This document shows, piece after piece, positions 28,274 to 38,142 of a stretch of 64,000 nucleotides of DNA (position 1 is the stretch's first letter; each line of letters opens with the position of its first letter). This stretch comes from an uncultured Acetatifactor sp. (GTDB taxonomy: Bacteria; Bacillota; Clostridia; Lachnospirales; Lachnospiraceae), in the NCBI GenBank assembly GCA_910585015.1, contig CAJUCT010000013.1:26539-90538 (forward strand). Reading direction: 5' to 3'. The notes under the pieces are model-generated. The model had not been told where the DNA came from. It did not search any database and saw nothing but the letters and a program-made list of their open reading frames with translations. The translations under genes were made by a program, and so were the position numbers.

Positions 28274-30025
28274 TCAAATTTTTGTTATATTATATGCTCC
28301 CGTAAATTTAAAATCTGTCAGCCGGTACATTATACTTTTGGCCTCTTCGTCACTGCTTATTTGCAGAAAACCAAATTGATCATATAAATGTCTCACCAGC
28401 GCATTTTTATTTGTCTCTATATATTCCGCATAAAGTGTTTCACACCCCCACTTTTTTATCTCTTCCAATACTTGTTCAAACATCATTTCTTCAACGCCGC
28501 GTTTCAAGACACGACAACTCATCACCCATGTATCTATAAAAGCATCAGCACCCTCCCGCCTCAGGATAACGCATGAGATAAGGCCATGATTTCCAAATTT
28601 ATCCTCCAACTCGCTATACAAACATTTATAATTCTGATCGTGTATGTACTTCAATATGTCCGTTTCTGAATACCGTATTGTTCTCACATTAAACTGATTG
28701 GATTTATTTATCAGCTGCGTAAATCTCTGTACATATTCAGTACTTAATACACATACCCTACCTTTCATCTCTAATGCTCTCAGATATACATCATAGTCAA
28801 CTATGCTCTCCCTTAACTTCTCTCTCTTTTCATTACTGTTGTAGTCCGTATTACGGATTACATCTTCCTGCGTAAGCTGCTGCCACTCAAACGGCGACTC
28901 CTTTTCTATCTGAATTGCATAATATGCGGGGTCTTCCGGAACATCAACTACATGAACCATTGGAAGAAAGTCATGCACAAGCTTTCTTTCTGCGGGATTG
29001 TCATCAAAAAACACCATACTGTCAAGACCTATATTCAGTTTTTCAGCTATTCTCCTAAGATTCTGTACTTTATCATCCCAGTTCGCAACAAAGCAGGCAA
29101 TATCATCTAATTTGAGAATCATATTTTTGTTCTTTTCAAATGGCGTTTTGGCAATAGACTCCTCATTTTTACTGCATACAGCCAAAATCACGCCTCTATT
29201 CTTTAAGGATAAAATATATTTTTGAAAAAAACGATACGCTTCTCCCACTGCGTCATTGGGATCTAGTCGTATTCCCTCGCATCCGTCATCTCCTATAATG
29301 CCTCCCCACACAGTATTGTCCAAGTCAAGCACTAAACACTTTCTTGTTTTCCCTTGCATTACCAGAATCTGCCTTACAAGCAATTTACAGACTTCTGGCA
29401 AATAATCCATCTTAAATCCCAACTTATATAAGAAATATGCCGAATAATCAAACCAGTTATATTTTCCTACATCTGAAGCAAATTCATCCAAATCAACAAT
29501 CGTCACATTAGCCGGGCACTCCATAAGAATTCTTTGATTCAGTACTGTCAGGAAACTACTTGCTGAATACCACAGTTTTTTCTCCATATTGCCATACTGT
29601 CTTAATGGCGGAATCACAAAATTGGTCTGTATAATATGTACACCTTCATTTTCAGACAGATTACTCCATATCTTCTTATAGTAGTCTACTTCTAAATTAA
29701 TTCTGCGTTCAACCTTATCCTGCGTTTCCAGCACATCAGGATATGCATGAATATCTTCATGGTACGGAAAAACAATGACTATATCCGGCTTGAACATATA
29801 TAAATCGGAGGACTTATCCAGTACATCCATCGCAATTCCATTATATTGCCCCTCATAAATATCCGTCTCAATACACTCCTCATGAAGCAGATACTTAAGA
29901 ACCATAGAAATATGCTGGGTTGAGTAAGAACCTATTACCGCAATTCTCAAATTCTTCGAATTTGCGACAGACTTATGCTTTGCATATTTTCTAGCTTGTC
30001 GAATTATAAGACTATTGTTTTCCAT
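28274..30025 (-). CDS. FkbH-like HAD-IIIC family protein
   Basis: A 583-aa protein of the FkbH type. Residues about 20-210 form an SGNH-like domain (IAVIGSYSTQHISM). The HAD core has the nucleophile motif LVLDLDNTVWGGIIGDDG, then VCSKNE, and VFFDDNPAERKLV. The last 150 residues are GNAT-like. FkbH proteins of polyketide pathways move glyceryl from 1,3-bisphosphoglycerate to a carrier protein; the ACP gene 6 bases downstream fits such loading. In surface-glycan loci FkbH proteins accompany acyl decoration, but the acyl group here is unproven. Confidence 0.85.
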   Translation of the reverse strand: MENNSLIIRQARKYAKHKSVANSKNLRIAVIGSYSTQHISMVLKYLLHEECIETDIYEGQYNGIAMDVLDKSSDLYMFKPDIVIVFPYHEDIHAYPDVLETQDKVERRINLEVDYYKKIWSNLSENEGVHIIQTNFVIPPLRQYGNMEKKLWYSASSFLTVLNQRILMECPANVTIVDLDEFASDVGKYNWFDYSAYFLYKLGFKMDYLPEVCKLLVRQILVMQGKTRKCLVLDLDNTVWGGIIGDDGCEGIRLDPNDAVGEAYRFFQKYILSLKNRGVILAVCSKNEESIAKTPFEKNKNMILKLDDIACFVANWDDKVQNLRRIAEKLNIGLDSMVFFDDNPAERKLVHDFLPMVHVVDVPEDPAYYAIQIEKESPFEWQQLTQEDVIRNTDYNSNEKREKLRESIVDYDVYLRALEMKGRVCVLSTEYVQRFTQLINKSNQFNVRTIRYSETDILKYIHDQNYKCLYSELEDKFGNHGLISCVILRREGADAFIDTWVMSCRVLKRGVEEMMFEQVLEEIKKWGCETLYAEYIETNKNALVRHLYDQFGFLQISSDEEAKSIMYRLTDFKFTGAYNITKI

Positions 30026-30079
30026 AAGTTGTCTCCTAAAGAAATCTGCTATTAACCTTAATCACTCGAACCATCTATA

Positions 30080-31255
30080 TTATTTAAATAATACGCTTTC
30101 CAAAAAGAAACCGAGGTTTTCTTTTAGAGACTCTGATCTTGGTTCATTCCAATAATCATCCAGAAATTCTCTCAAACTGGCGTCTTTCATACTCCACTTT
30201 TCCACGCTGTATTGTGTTGTTGTGTTATCAACGCAATATATAACCCGATTTTTATGTGAATATATACGAATATATCTTTCCTCATCAATTCCCATAAATG
30301 AAAACTTGTACCCTTCTCTGCCTTGCATAGTATATGTATCTTCATTTTCATTTGGCAATTCTATAATTTGCAGAACCCCCGTATCCTTATCTACACATAA
30401 AATACTATCTGATAGTGCTGGAAGAATCCAAATATACTTTCCATCAAAATCACAATCCCAACAAAAGCGATAATTTCGAATTCTATCCTCTTCATAGGAA
30501 TACCATTTTACTATTTTATCATTTCCTGCAATAATAAACTCCTTAAAATCTTTGGGTAAACTAATGTTTTGCACAATTTTCATTGTTTCAGAATCCCATT
30601 TTACTATTTCTCCCGCAAATCCTATTAACCAAAAGAAAATGCCATCATATATAATATTTGAGTAACCACTTGCCACGCTCTCTAAAAGGCACTCTCTAAA
30701 AACATCATCGCTAATTTGGTAAATAATTATTTTATTTCCCTCACATAACGGAATATATATATTTCCTTTCTGCAATATTGGCTTAGAATATATAAGGTTT
30801 ACGGGCTCTGAAGTCTCTATTTTTCTGCACGACGCAATGCATCTTTTATCCAAGTCTATTATCACAATTCTTGCATCTTCGTAGTCCATTAAATATAATT
30901 TATCATGTTCTATTCCCACAAAAACATAAAACACATGTTTTCCTTGTATTTTTACTTCAATCTCTCTAAATATTCTCGCTGCAGCATCATAAATAAGTAT
31001 CTTGTCAGCATACCCAGGAATTAAAATTATTTGATTTTTGTACTTAACAATATTCGAATAACTACGGTATCCAATCAGTTGTTCTCCAGGTAACCTCTCA
31101 ACTATCTCTATAATTTTTTCGGAAATGTCCATGCAAAATAGATAATTAAATGTTTTGCCAACAAACCATACTCTATTGCCGTCAACACACGAACAGTCAA
31201 TCTCTATCAAATCGACAACTAAATCAGTAAGCTCAGCCATTTTCTTTTTCCTCAT
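30080..31255 (-). CDS. propeller-like protein of unknown function (left arm)
   Basis: A 391-aa soluble protein I cannot assign to a named family. It has repeated strands ending in aromatic-rich turns (NRVWFVGKTFNYLFCMD, KYIWILP) spaced like blades of a beta-propeller. It is the paralogue, at low identity, of the protein at 46593-47654 on the opposite arm: both begin with a self-contained blade about a cell-side element (YLFCMD/VLFSID) and share lengths and layout. The first ATG at 31255 has a poor Shine-Dalgarno; a second at 31240 follows AGGAAAAAG. AT-rich compared with flanking genes. Role unknown. Confidence 0.55.
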   Translation of the reverse strand: MRKKKMAELTDLVVDLIEIDCSCVDGNRVWFVGKTFNYLFCMDISEKIIEIVERLPGEQLIGYRSYSNIVKYKNQIILIPGYADKILIYDAAARIFREIEVKIQGKHVFYVFVGIEHDKLYLMDYEDARIVIIDLDKRCIASCRKIETSEPVNLIYSKPILQKGNIYIPLCEGNKIIIYQISDDVFRECLLESVASGYSNIIYDGIFFWLIGFAGEIVKWDSETMKIVQNISLPKDFKEFIIAGNDKIVKWYSYEEDRIRNYRFCWDCDFDGKYIWILPALSDSILCVDKDTGVLQIIELPNENEDTYTMQGREGYKFSFMGIDEERYIRIYSHKNRVIYCVDNTTTQYSVEKWSMKDASLREFLDDYWNEPRSESLKENLGFFLESVLFK

Positions 31256-31274
31256 TGCTTTCTAATATTCAAAT

Positions 31275-32675
31275 CTATTGCTTCAGCCTGCATCCACACA
31301 TATTCATAAACCTTCTGTACCTGTTCTTGTAATCCAATTCAAATAAATCTTCATGCCTTTGTGGAATATAGCCTTCTCTATCCATCCAAAGCCTCAAAAA
31401 ATCAGACAAATCTTCAAAGAGCTTTACATCACTAAAAGAAGATATATCAAATAAGTCAGTGGTTGGACCCTTAAAACAAAATACTATTTTTTTTGCATAG
31501 AGGGCTTCATAGCATACTGTACTGCCATCAGCAATCACATATTTACAAATTGACATATAATAATCCAGGTCTCTCTCATCTGCAAATATGAAGTTAGAAT
31601 ATTTGTTTAAACTGGCATATTTAACAGTATTTTTCCACATGGGATGCTGTCTAAAATATACTGTTACACCTTCGCTGACAGGATTAGATAAAAAGGCGCT
31701 TAAAAACAAAAAATAGCGTTCATGATCCGTTGATGCCGCAAACAAAATACTATCCTTTTGAACCACATTCCTGATAATAGTTTTTTTACATCCCACGGTG
31801 TATAGCTTTTCAGGTACCTTTATCTGCTGATTCCAATATTTTCCCATTGTAAGAAGATAGTCAGGAAACACCATTCTACATTTAGGATCACTTATAATAT
31901 AATCACTAAAATAATACTGAAGATGCTTCTTTCCGATCCATGCATGCTGTATCTCTGCCGTTACGATTTTTCGCTTTTTACACGCAATGATTAAGGCCGC
32001 TCCATATAAGTCTATATAATTTGCGCATGACACAATGACTAATTTGGGACGTATAATGCCCAGATACAGAGAAAACCTTTTTATTAATATATCAAGATAT
32101 TTTGAGCATCCCATAAGAATTTCATGCATAGTCTTTTTAATTTGATTGTCAATCTTCCATGGAAAGCGCATTTCTATATAATGTATAATACTTTTTATAG
32201 ACACTACATCTTCTTGGGGTACTGTCGATTTCTTCAAATAATTTCTAAAGAAAAAATCTGATTTCAAACTGGGATATTCTCTCTTTAGCTTAATACCATC
32301 CGAAATCTTTCCGTTCATCAGTGCAACAGACTTTCTTAAATTCTCCTGCATAAATGGCATAATTGTTGTGTCGTTAGAATGCCCATCAACATCTATTTTT
32401 AAAATCTCATATGTCCAAAAGGCATATACAATATCCTTATGAAGTTCCAGAAAAGGATTTTCTTTTATAACTTCATCAAACAATCTGTTTTTTACGTTTA
32501 CATTCTTTTTTGAATGTGTATGTGGTTCATCCGCTCTAACAGCCTTAAATACTAAGAAAGTTCGAATAAATAACCACATGGGGATTCCTGTATTTTTGAA
32601 ACAATATTTAAATAAATCACTTTTGTTCTCAAACTCATTTATTTTACGGTATATATCAAGTTCTTGATTTCCCAC
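31275..32675 (-). CDS. GT-B-like capsule/glycan synthesis protein
   Basis: A 466-aa soluble protein. Its C-terminal half has features of GT-B enzymes of capsule and polysialic-type synthesis: EIQHAWIGKKHLQYYF, LTMGKYWNQ, VTVYFRQHPMWKN, and ADGSTVCYEALYAKKIVFCF near a donor site. The N-terminal half is unassigned. I place the start at the GTG 32675, eight bases after AAGGGGGA; a TTG at 32693 lies upstream of the same Shine-Dalgarno. AT-rich like its neighbours. A glycosyltransferase role is probable but the donor is unknown; a nonulosonate transferase is one option given the pathway upstream. Confidence 0.55.
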   Translation of the reverse strand: MGNQELDIYRKINEFENKSDLFKYCFKNTGIPMWLFIRTFLVFKAVRADEPHTHSKKNVNVKNRLFDEVIKENPFLELHKDIVYAFWTYEILKIDVDGHSNDTTIMPFMQENLRKSVALMNGKISDGIKLKREYPSLKSDFFFRNYLKKSTVPQEDVVSIKSIIHYIEMRFPWKIDNQIKKTMHEILMGCSKYLDILIKRFSLYLGIIRPKLVIVSCANYIDLYGAALIIACKKRKIVTAEIQHAWIGKKHLQYYFSDYIISDPKCRMVFPDYLLTMGKYWNQQIKVPEKLYTVGCKKTIIRNVVQKDSILFAASTDHERYFLFLSAFLSNPVSEGVTVYFRQHPMWKNTVKYASLNKYSNFIFADERDLDYYMSICKYVIADGSTVCYEALYAKKIVFCFKGPTTDLFDISSFSDVKLFEDLSDFLRLWMDREGYIPQRHEDLFELDYKNRYRRFMNMCGCRLKQ

Positions 32676-32727
32676 ATTTCCATCCCCCTTCAATCAAAAT
32701 TGTTATCATATAAGTAATTTACAGAAC

Positions 32728-34125
32728 TTATGTCTGTCTAAATCCACGAAAATTTGCATCTTTATTCAAATATAAGTCCTTACAAATTTTTTCATAACTA
32801 TTTCTCTGATTTCTTATATAGTTATCAATAAGCCGCATGTTGGCCTCATACAATTTGTTATATACTTCTTCATCTGTATATTGGGTAAAGTTTACGGCCA
32901 TAAGATCAGAATTAACATGTTTATTCTCATAGAAATCCTCTGGTCCTTCAAGCAGCCCTTTATCTATGGCGTATTGATACAACTCACAACCTGGATATGG
33001 AGTGACAGGTCTGATTGTCCTTAACTGCGCGTGGTCATCATATTTTAACAAAAATTCCACCGCCTCATCAATTGCAGACAACGGTTCATTAATATTCCCA
33101 TATATAATATTTAATCCCGGACTAATGCCAACAGCCAAGGTATTTTCTACACCCCTTATAATCATTTCCTTGGTAAGTCCTTTATGCATTACCCTCAGAG
33201 TAGGCTCATCTAATGATTCAATACCATAATTAATAAACGTACACCCTGCTTCTTTCATTTTCTTTAATACATCTAGGTCTGCAAAATTAAGCCGCCCATT
33301 ACAGTTCCATCTTATGTTAAGATCCGCATCAATAAATGCCTGACACAATTCTAATGTTCTCTTTTGAGAACTCATCAGTAATTCATCAGAAAATTCTATA
33401 TAGCTAACATTATACTTATCCTTCACAAATCGAATCTCTTCTATTATACTTTTCGCGCTGCGTGGCCTAAACCCTTTATCCATTCTATAACAAAAATTAC
33501 ACGCAAATATGCACCCCCGCCCTGATAACATCGGAATTGATTTTTCATTTGCCCTAATATTTGGCATCCGCAGCATCGTATAATATGTCATATCAAACAA
33601 ATCATATGCGGGCATCGAAATGCTGTCTATATCTTCTATTAGTTCTCTCGCTTCTGTTCTCACATAGCAATCATTTTCGTCTATATATGCAATCCCTTTT
33701 ACAGTTCTTCTATCTCTTTTCCCTTCAATAGCCTCAAATAATTCTACAATTGTAATTTCACCTTCTCCGATTCCACAATAATCAGCCTTTGTTTTTCTTA
33801 AAAAATACTCTGGCTCTGCTGCCGGCCCATGTCCTCCAATCAAGTATTTGAACTTATGCCTATTTCTTGAATTGTTTATGGCATCAGACAGTTTTAGCAA
33901 CTTTCTATATTGATAATATCCTCCTATGACACTCACTTGCACAACATCAAAACTATTATTATCCAAATATTCCGTTAAGTGTTCATCTGGCCAGTGATAA
34001 ATGTCCTGCTGATAAATTGTTATCTCGTGACCTTTTTCCCTTTCAGCAGAAGCCAAATATGCCAATCCTTGGGGAAAATAGCTTGTAAAGGAATCATTAT
34101 CGTACACCACCATAAGTACTTTCAT
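32728..34125 (-). CDS. B12-binding-domain radical SAM protein
   Basis: A 465-aa enzyme. Residues 1-150 match a cobalamin-binding-like Rossmann domain (VVYDNDSFTSYFPQGLAYLA, GGHGPAAEPEYFL). The radical SAM core has the cluster motif CxxxCxxC in GRGCIFACNFCYRM (4Fe-4S), followed by FSDELLMSS and GCTFINYGIESLDE. Such enzymes methylate or rearrange unactivated carbons. In a sugar operon it may modify a sugar or lipid-linked intermediate. GGAGAAGAG precedes the ATG. Substrate unknown; family call secure. Confidence 0.85.
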   Translation of the reverse strand: MKVLMVVYDNDSFTSYFPQGLAYLASAEREKGHEITIYQQDIYHWPDEHLTEYLDNNSFDVVQVSVIGGYYQYRKLLKLSDAINNSRNRHKFKYLIGGHGPAAEPEYFLRKTKADYCGIGEGEITIVELFEAIEGKRDRRTVKGIAYIDENDCYVRTEARELIEDIDSISMPAYDLFDMTYYTMLRMPNIRANEKSIPMLSGRGCIFACNFCYRMDKGFRPRSAKSIIEEIRFVKDKYNVSYIEFSDELLMSSQKRTLELCQAFIDADLNIRWNCNGRLNFADLDVLKKMKEAGCTFINYGIESLDEPTLRVMHKGLTKEMIIRGVENTLAVGISPGLNIIYGNINEPLSAIDEAVEFLLKYDDHAQLRTIRPVTPYPGCELYQYAIDKGLLEGPEDFYENKHVNSDLMAVNFTQYTDEEVYNKLYEANMRLIDNYIRNQRNSYEKICKDLYLNKDANFRGFRQT

Positions 34126-34173
34126 TGCGTTCTCTTCTCCTATTCTATTGCCAAATATTTTTCAATTCTCTTT

Positions 34174-34941
34174 TCAAGAAAAAACTTTTGAATACATATC
34201 ACTAAATTTTTCAAAGCTCATACTATTATCAAAATCTTCACTCTTCCTTAATATAAACATCCATTCATAAAACCTATCGGGTAATTCGCTTTGATAAATA
34301 TTCTTAGAGAAATCACCTCTTCTTAAAAAAAACCTCTGTTCTTCAATCGTTACTCCTCTTTTGGGGAACTGCAATATAAGATTATGTATATCAGAAAAAT
34401 AATTAGGATGACCTTTCTTTCTCGCATTTATTTCAGCAACGTATGCCGCCTCATCATCCTCAAAATATGTATTATTTTTCCCTGTTATAAGTATTTTCCC
34501 ATTTGGTTTTATAACTCTAAAAAGTTCTAGCAGAATTTCCTCCTGCCGACATGCATCAAAAACTCCCCAACATACTACTTTATCAAAATAGCCATCTTTA
34601 AACGGAAGATTTAGTCCGTCAAATTCATACAAGTCTCTGCCTATCTGTAAATCCTCATTATTTCTTTGTGCATGTTCAAGGGTGGTCCCTGAAACGTCAG
34701 CACCAATATATATACTATTTTCATATTGCTTTCTGAAATACGGATACAGTCGAGCTGTCCCACATCCAAAATCCAATAGTTTTTCCCCCTTCTGAATCTG
34801 CAACAATTCCACATAATTTACAAAGAGTAAATCACTCATTGTCTTGTCACAAGATTCCGATTTTGAGTTAGCTTCTATGACTTTATTCTCCCAGTATTCA
34901 ACATAATTATTCCAAAACTCTTTACTATTTGTGTTATCCAT
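34174..34941 (-). CDS. class I SAM-dependent methyltransferase
   Basis: A 255-aa methyltransferase. Motif I is KLLDFGCGTARLYPYF, followed by YIGADVSGTTLEHA and KVVCWGVFDACR. Short length and lack of extra domains fit a small-molecule or sugar O/N-methyltransferase. I chose the ATG at 34941, eight bases after AGGAGG; a TTG two codons upstream is less likely. It lies between the radical SAM gene and a deacetylase-like gene in the legionaminic part of the operon. Confidence 0.8.
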   Translation of the reverse strand: MDNTNSKEFWNNYVEYWENKVIEANSKSESCDKTMSDLLFVNYVELLQIQKGEKLLDFGCGTARLYPYFRKQYENSIYIGADVSGTTLEHAQRNNEDLQIGRDLYEFDGLNLPFKDGYFDKVVCWGVFDACRQEEILLELFRVIKPNGKILITGKNNTYFEDDEAAYVAEINARKKGHPNYFSDIHNLILQFPKRGVTIEEQRFFLRRGDFSKNIYQSELPDRFYEWMFILRKSEDFDNSMSFEKFSDMYSKVFS

Positions 34942-34954
34942 AACCAATTCCTCC

Positions 34955-36292
34955 TTATGAATTTAAAACTTTTCTCTGTATAGCACCTGTCCTAATTTCT
35001 ATGACAATAATATCCGTTACTCCGCTTGTACTATTTGCCGCAATTCCTATTTTCTCAATTTGATCAAGTTCAACCGAATCTCGGTCAAAAGAAAATGACC
35101 ATTTATTATCATCAATAAAATCCAAATTACTCCAAACGTAGCGCCCTCCAAACAATTTCACGCAGAAAAACGGCTGCGTACCAAAGATATTTTTATCCGC
35201 CGTTATACTCATGCACTTTCTCTCATTTTGTAATTCTACACTTAAATTGCAGCTTGCCGCTTCTAAATTAAAATATTTACGCATTCCCTCAAGCGCATTG
35301 CAAAACTCGAACTGTACCTCCGGATATTTATAAATAACCTCTGTCAGCATTTTTCGCATTAAATCTACATCGTAACAAATATCCCTAAAGTCATGATCCG
35401 TAAACGACACCAACTGCGATTTTCCTGATTCTGCTTCTGCAAACGCTTGTTCAAAATCTTCAGGAGTAATGTTACGCATTCTTGTATTCATATTTAAACA
35501 TCTTGCAATAACTCTTTTACAATCTCCTTTCTTTCTATAATCTGCATAATCTGGATGGTAAGGTTCCCATGACGTCGGTGCGCCAACCCAGTTCCCCAAT
35601 CTCCCATTTTTCATATCACGCTGCTCATACTGAACATTCTCCAAAACAGATTGATTGGCATAATCGAAAGGAATCCATTGTTCTAATAGCCAATGTGAGT
35701 CCGGTCTTTCAGTATGAAATCCGGGTCTGTATATAGCCGGAAAAAATTGTCTGTCTATCACGTTTCTCGCTAATATTTCAAATACATTTCCGGATCCGAC
35801 ATAATTAACACCGCATGCATTGTAATCCCCATTTACCGGCAATGGGTGATAATGCCATCCAACAATATCTCCCAAGGAGTATTCTATTTTATTTACATAC
35901 CAGTCATAGATTGAATGCCATCCCGCCACTCTCATACGCGGGTTTTCTCCTTGAAAGCCCACGTGCTCCATACAAAACCAACTGCATACCCATCCCTTTC
36001 CGCTGCTGTCCAAAAGTTCTTCCCGAAATGCTTTACTATTAAGCTTTTGCAACATTTTTTCTATATCAGAAAAATTTCTAAATGTCGATAGCAGAGAATT
36101 ATCAAGCGCCTTTGACACTTCTTTCTCTTTTCCGCCCAGACTTATTCTTTCTTCCTGCAATTTTCTTAGGTTTTCCTCTGTGGGTTCTATTTCTATTTCA
36201 AATATATTCCTTAGCCTCTCAAAAGTAGCTTCCAGCGTTTCATATAAAGGTCCTTCTGTATCAATGCAGTGAACAATATACACTTTTCCCAT
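34955..36292 (-). CDS. polysaccharide-deacetylase-like protein
   Basis: A 445-aa protein. A NodB-like arrangement is visible: an Asp in VHCIDTEGPLYE, a His pair in IVGWHYHPLPV, and IYRPGFHTERPDSHW at a catalytic-base/sugar-binding position. The C-terminal 130 residues are beta-rich and may form a jelly-roll-like carbohydrate-binding domain. No signal peptide, so it is cytoplasmic and may act on a sugar nucleotide or lipid-linked sugar. It is directly downstream of the cytidylyltransferase gene. Family placement is moderate. Confidence 0.6.
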   Translation of the reverse strand: MGKVYIVHCIDTEGPLYETLEATFERLRNIFEIEIEPTEENLRKLQEERISLGGKEKEVSKALDNSLLSTFRNFSDIEKMLQKLNSKAFREELLDSSGKGWVCSWFCMEHVGFQGENPRMRVAGWHSIYDWYVNKIEYSLGDIVGWHYHPLPVNGDYNACGVNYVGSGNVFEILARNVIDRQFFPAIYRPGFHTERPDSHWLLEQWIPFDYANQSVLENVQYEQRDMKNGRLGNWVGAPTSWEPYHPDYADYRKKGDCKRVIARCLNMNTRMRNITPEDFEQAFAEAESGKSQLVSFTDHDFRDICYDVDLMRKMLTEVIYKYPEVQFEFCNALEGMRKYFNLEAASCNLSVELQNERKCMSITADKNIFGTQPFFCVKLFGGRYVWSNLDFIDDNKWSFSFDRDSVELDQIEKIGIAANSTSGVTDIIVIEIRTGAIQRKVLNS

Positions 36293-36334
36293 AATATTTC
36301 ACCCTCTGTTTCCACCAATGAAAACTCCTCAATT

Positions 36335-37021
36335 TCATTGATTGTAATTTAGCAGCATTTTGGCAAGAAAAAAATCAAACTCGTCATCTATGTCTATAGA
36401 TTTCATTTTATTCATGATATATGCATAGGAATTTTCACCATATAAATTTCCATGTCTCATTAATAACTCTGTTGTCTGTATATATATTGCACCATTTATT
36501 CGATAATACTGCTGCATTTCCTGTCTGCGTCCCACCCTGTTTAAATCGATAAAATTATTTAAAGAAGAATTATCCGGCAAAATATTGCACAGCCACGGTG
36601 AGTATTCCGTCTCACATACACTGACAACAGAATCCGCTTTTTTTTCCCTAAAAACCCTAAAGGCACACACTATATCTTCACTTGTTCTCAATGGCGATGT
36701 AGGCTGTAATATCGTGACGGTTTCAAACGTCTGCCCCAAATTTATATATTCATTCACCACAAATCTAACTGCATCCATTGTTCCCGCCGCATCCGTCGAT
36801 AGCGCTGCACTTCTTAAAAAGGGTACGTCTACACCTAATTTTCTAGCGATATCAGCATATAAAGCACTGTCAGTTGATACATGTATGCAGTCAAAAATAT
36901 TTGTATTCTGTGCCGCCTCAATTGTATAAGCCATAAGCGGCTTTCCATTTAAGTCTTTAATATTTTTATCACTAATACCTTTAGAACCACTTCTGGCCGG
37001 TATTACTGCTAGATTTTTCAT
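36335..37021 (-). CDS. legF: acylneuraminate-type cytidylyltransferase (CMP-nonulosonate synthetase)
   Basis: A 228-aa protein. The N-terminal signature VIPARSGSKGISDKNIKDLNGKPL is split as AVIPARSGSKG and KNIKDLNGKPLMAYTIEAA, as in NeuA/LegF/PseF. ILQPTSPLRTSEDI and an acidic metal-binding DEFDFF segment follow. It should activate the final nonulosonate as its CMP form. With LegB, LegC, LegH, LegG and LegI in the same operon it is best called CMP-legionaminate synthetase, but the exact sugar is inferred from neighbours. GGGAG precedes the ATG. Confidence 0.85.
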   Translation of the reverse strand: MKNLAVIPARSGSKGISDKNIKDLNGKPLMAYTIEAAQNTNIFDCIHVSTDSALYADIARKLGVDVPFLRSAALSTDAAGTMDAVRFVVNEYINLGQTFETVTILQPTSPLRTSEDIVCAFRVFREKKADSVVSVCETEYSPWLCNILPDNSSLNNFIDLNRVGRRQEMQQYYRINGAIYIQTTELLMRHGNLYGENSYAYIMNKMKSIDIDDEFDFFLAKMLLNYNQ

Positions 37022-37072
37022 TTATATACTCCCATACTACAGTTACAATATTTTTCTTTGCAATCCCACAAA

Positions 37073-38125
37073 TCAACACTCCAGCCGCGCCTTCATTTTT
37101 TCCATTTCATCCATCTGCCCCATATCAAGCCATGCATTTTCGCCAATTGGATATACGCCAACTTTCCTTCCTTCCTCCAAATATTCACTGATAATATTGG
37201 GGAAATCAACAAATTCATTATATGTCAACCTTTCTACTACTTCTGATTCTACAAAATAGCATCCTGTATTCGTATAAAAAGACATTTCCGGCTTTTCCTG
37301 AATAGAGTTGATATTTCCATTCTGCCCAATATTCACAATTCCATAAGGAAGAATATAATTCTTCAGTGAACATATCATTGTAATTTCGTTTCCCTGTTCT
37401 TTATGGTGCCTATATGCTTTCCCCAAATCCTCATCAATCAAAATATCACAATTTGTTAATATGAAAGTCCCTTGAATAGACCCTTTTAACAAACTCAATC
37501 CGCCCCCCGTTCCAAGTGGTTTTTCCTCGGATACAAACGTCAGGGAGTAATCTTTTTCCAGTTCGTTAAAATACGCTTTTATCATATTTCTTTTGTAATT
37601 GACTATCATTCTAAAGTCGTCACATCCAAATTTTTTGAATTGATTAATAATATGCTCAACTATCGGAAGTTCTCCTATGGGAATCAATGGCTTGGGTAAT
37701 ATATTGGTATATGGCAAAAGCCTGCTTCCTGTTCCGCCAGCCATTATTATCACTGGTATATGTTCCGGAAATCTATCGTACTCTTTATCAAATTTATTCA
37801 GAAAAACTATTTCCTTTATTTGTCCGTCTTCGTTTATTATCGGCAAAGCGTCTATTGTATTTTTTTTCATTATCCGCTCTGCCTGATAGCGCTTATCTTC
37901 TTTAATAAATATTGGCTGATAGTTTGCCGCGTTCTTTATGGACTCATTTAACTTTCCGCCCTTTAATATCCAACGCCTAATATCTCCATCTGAAACCGCA
38001 GCCAGCAATTTCCCATCACTATGCACAAATAGAATTTTACGTGTCGATTTATCAATCTGTTCCATAGCCTGTAATATAGTTGCATCCTCAGTAATAATAA
38101 ATTCAGATGTCTCTGTGCAATTCAT
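37073..38125 (-). CDS. ptmE: CBS-domain nucleotidyltransferase, PtmE-like (glucosamine-1-phosphate guanylyltransferase)
   Basis: A 350-aa protein. Residues 1-120 hold a pair of CBS domains (ILQAMEQIDKSTRKILFV, IDALPIINEDGQI). Residues about 124-350 are a sugar-1-phosphate nucleotidyltransferase: VIIMAGGTGSRLLPYT, LPKPLIPIGELPIVEHII, EKPLGTGGGL and LTNCDILIDED. The CBS/nucleotidyltransferase order is that of Campylobacter PtmE, which makes GDP-glucosamine for the GDP-linked legionaminic-acid route. Its neighbours LegB and LegF support this. The CBS pair may sense an adenine nucleotide. Confidence 0.75.
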   Translation of the reverse strand: MNCTETSEFIITEDATILQAMEQIDKSTRKILFVHSDGKLLAAVSDGDIRRWILKGGKLNESIKNAANYQPIFIKEDKRYQAERIMKKNTIDALPIINEDGQIKEIVFLNKFDKEYDRFPEHIPVIIMAGGTGSRLLPYTNILPKPLIPIGELPIVEHIINQFKKFGCDDFRMIVNYKRNMIKAYFNELEKDYSLTFVSEEKPLGTGGGLSLLKGSIQGTFILTNCDILIDEDLGKAYRHHKEQGNEITMICSLKNYILPYGIVNIGQNGNINSIQEKPEMSFYTNTGCYFVESEVVERLTYNEFVDFPNIISEYLEEGRKVGVYPIGENAWLDMGQMDEMEKMKARLEC

Positions 38126-38142
38126 TTACTCTTTTCCTTCTT

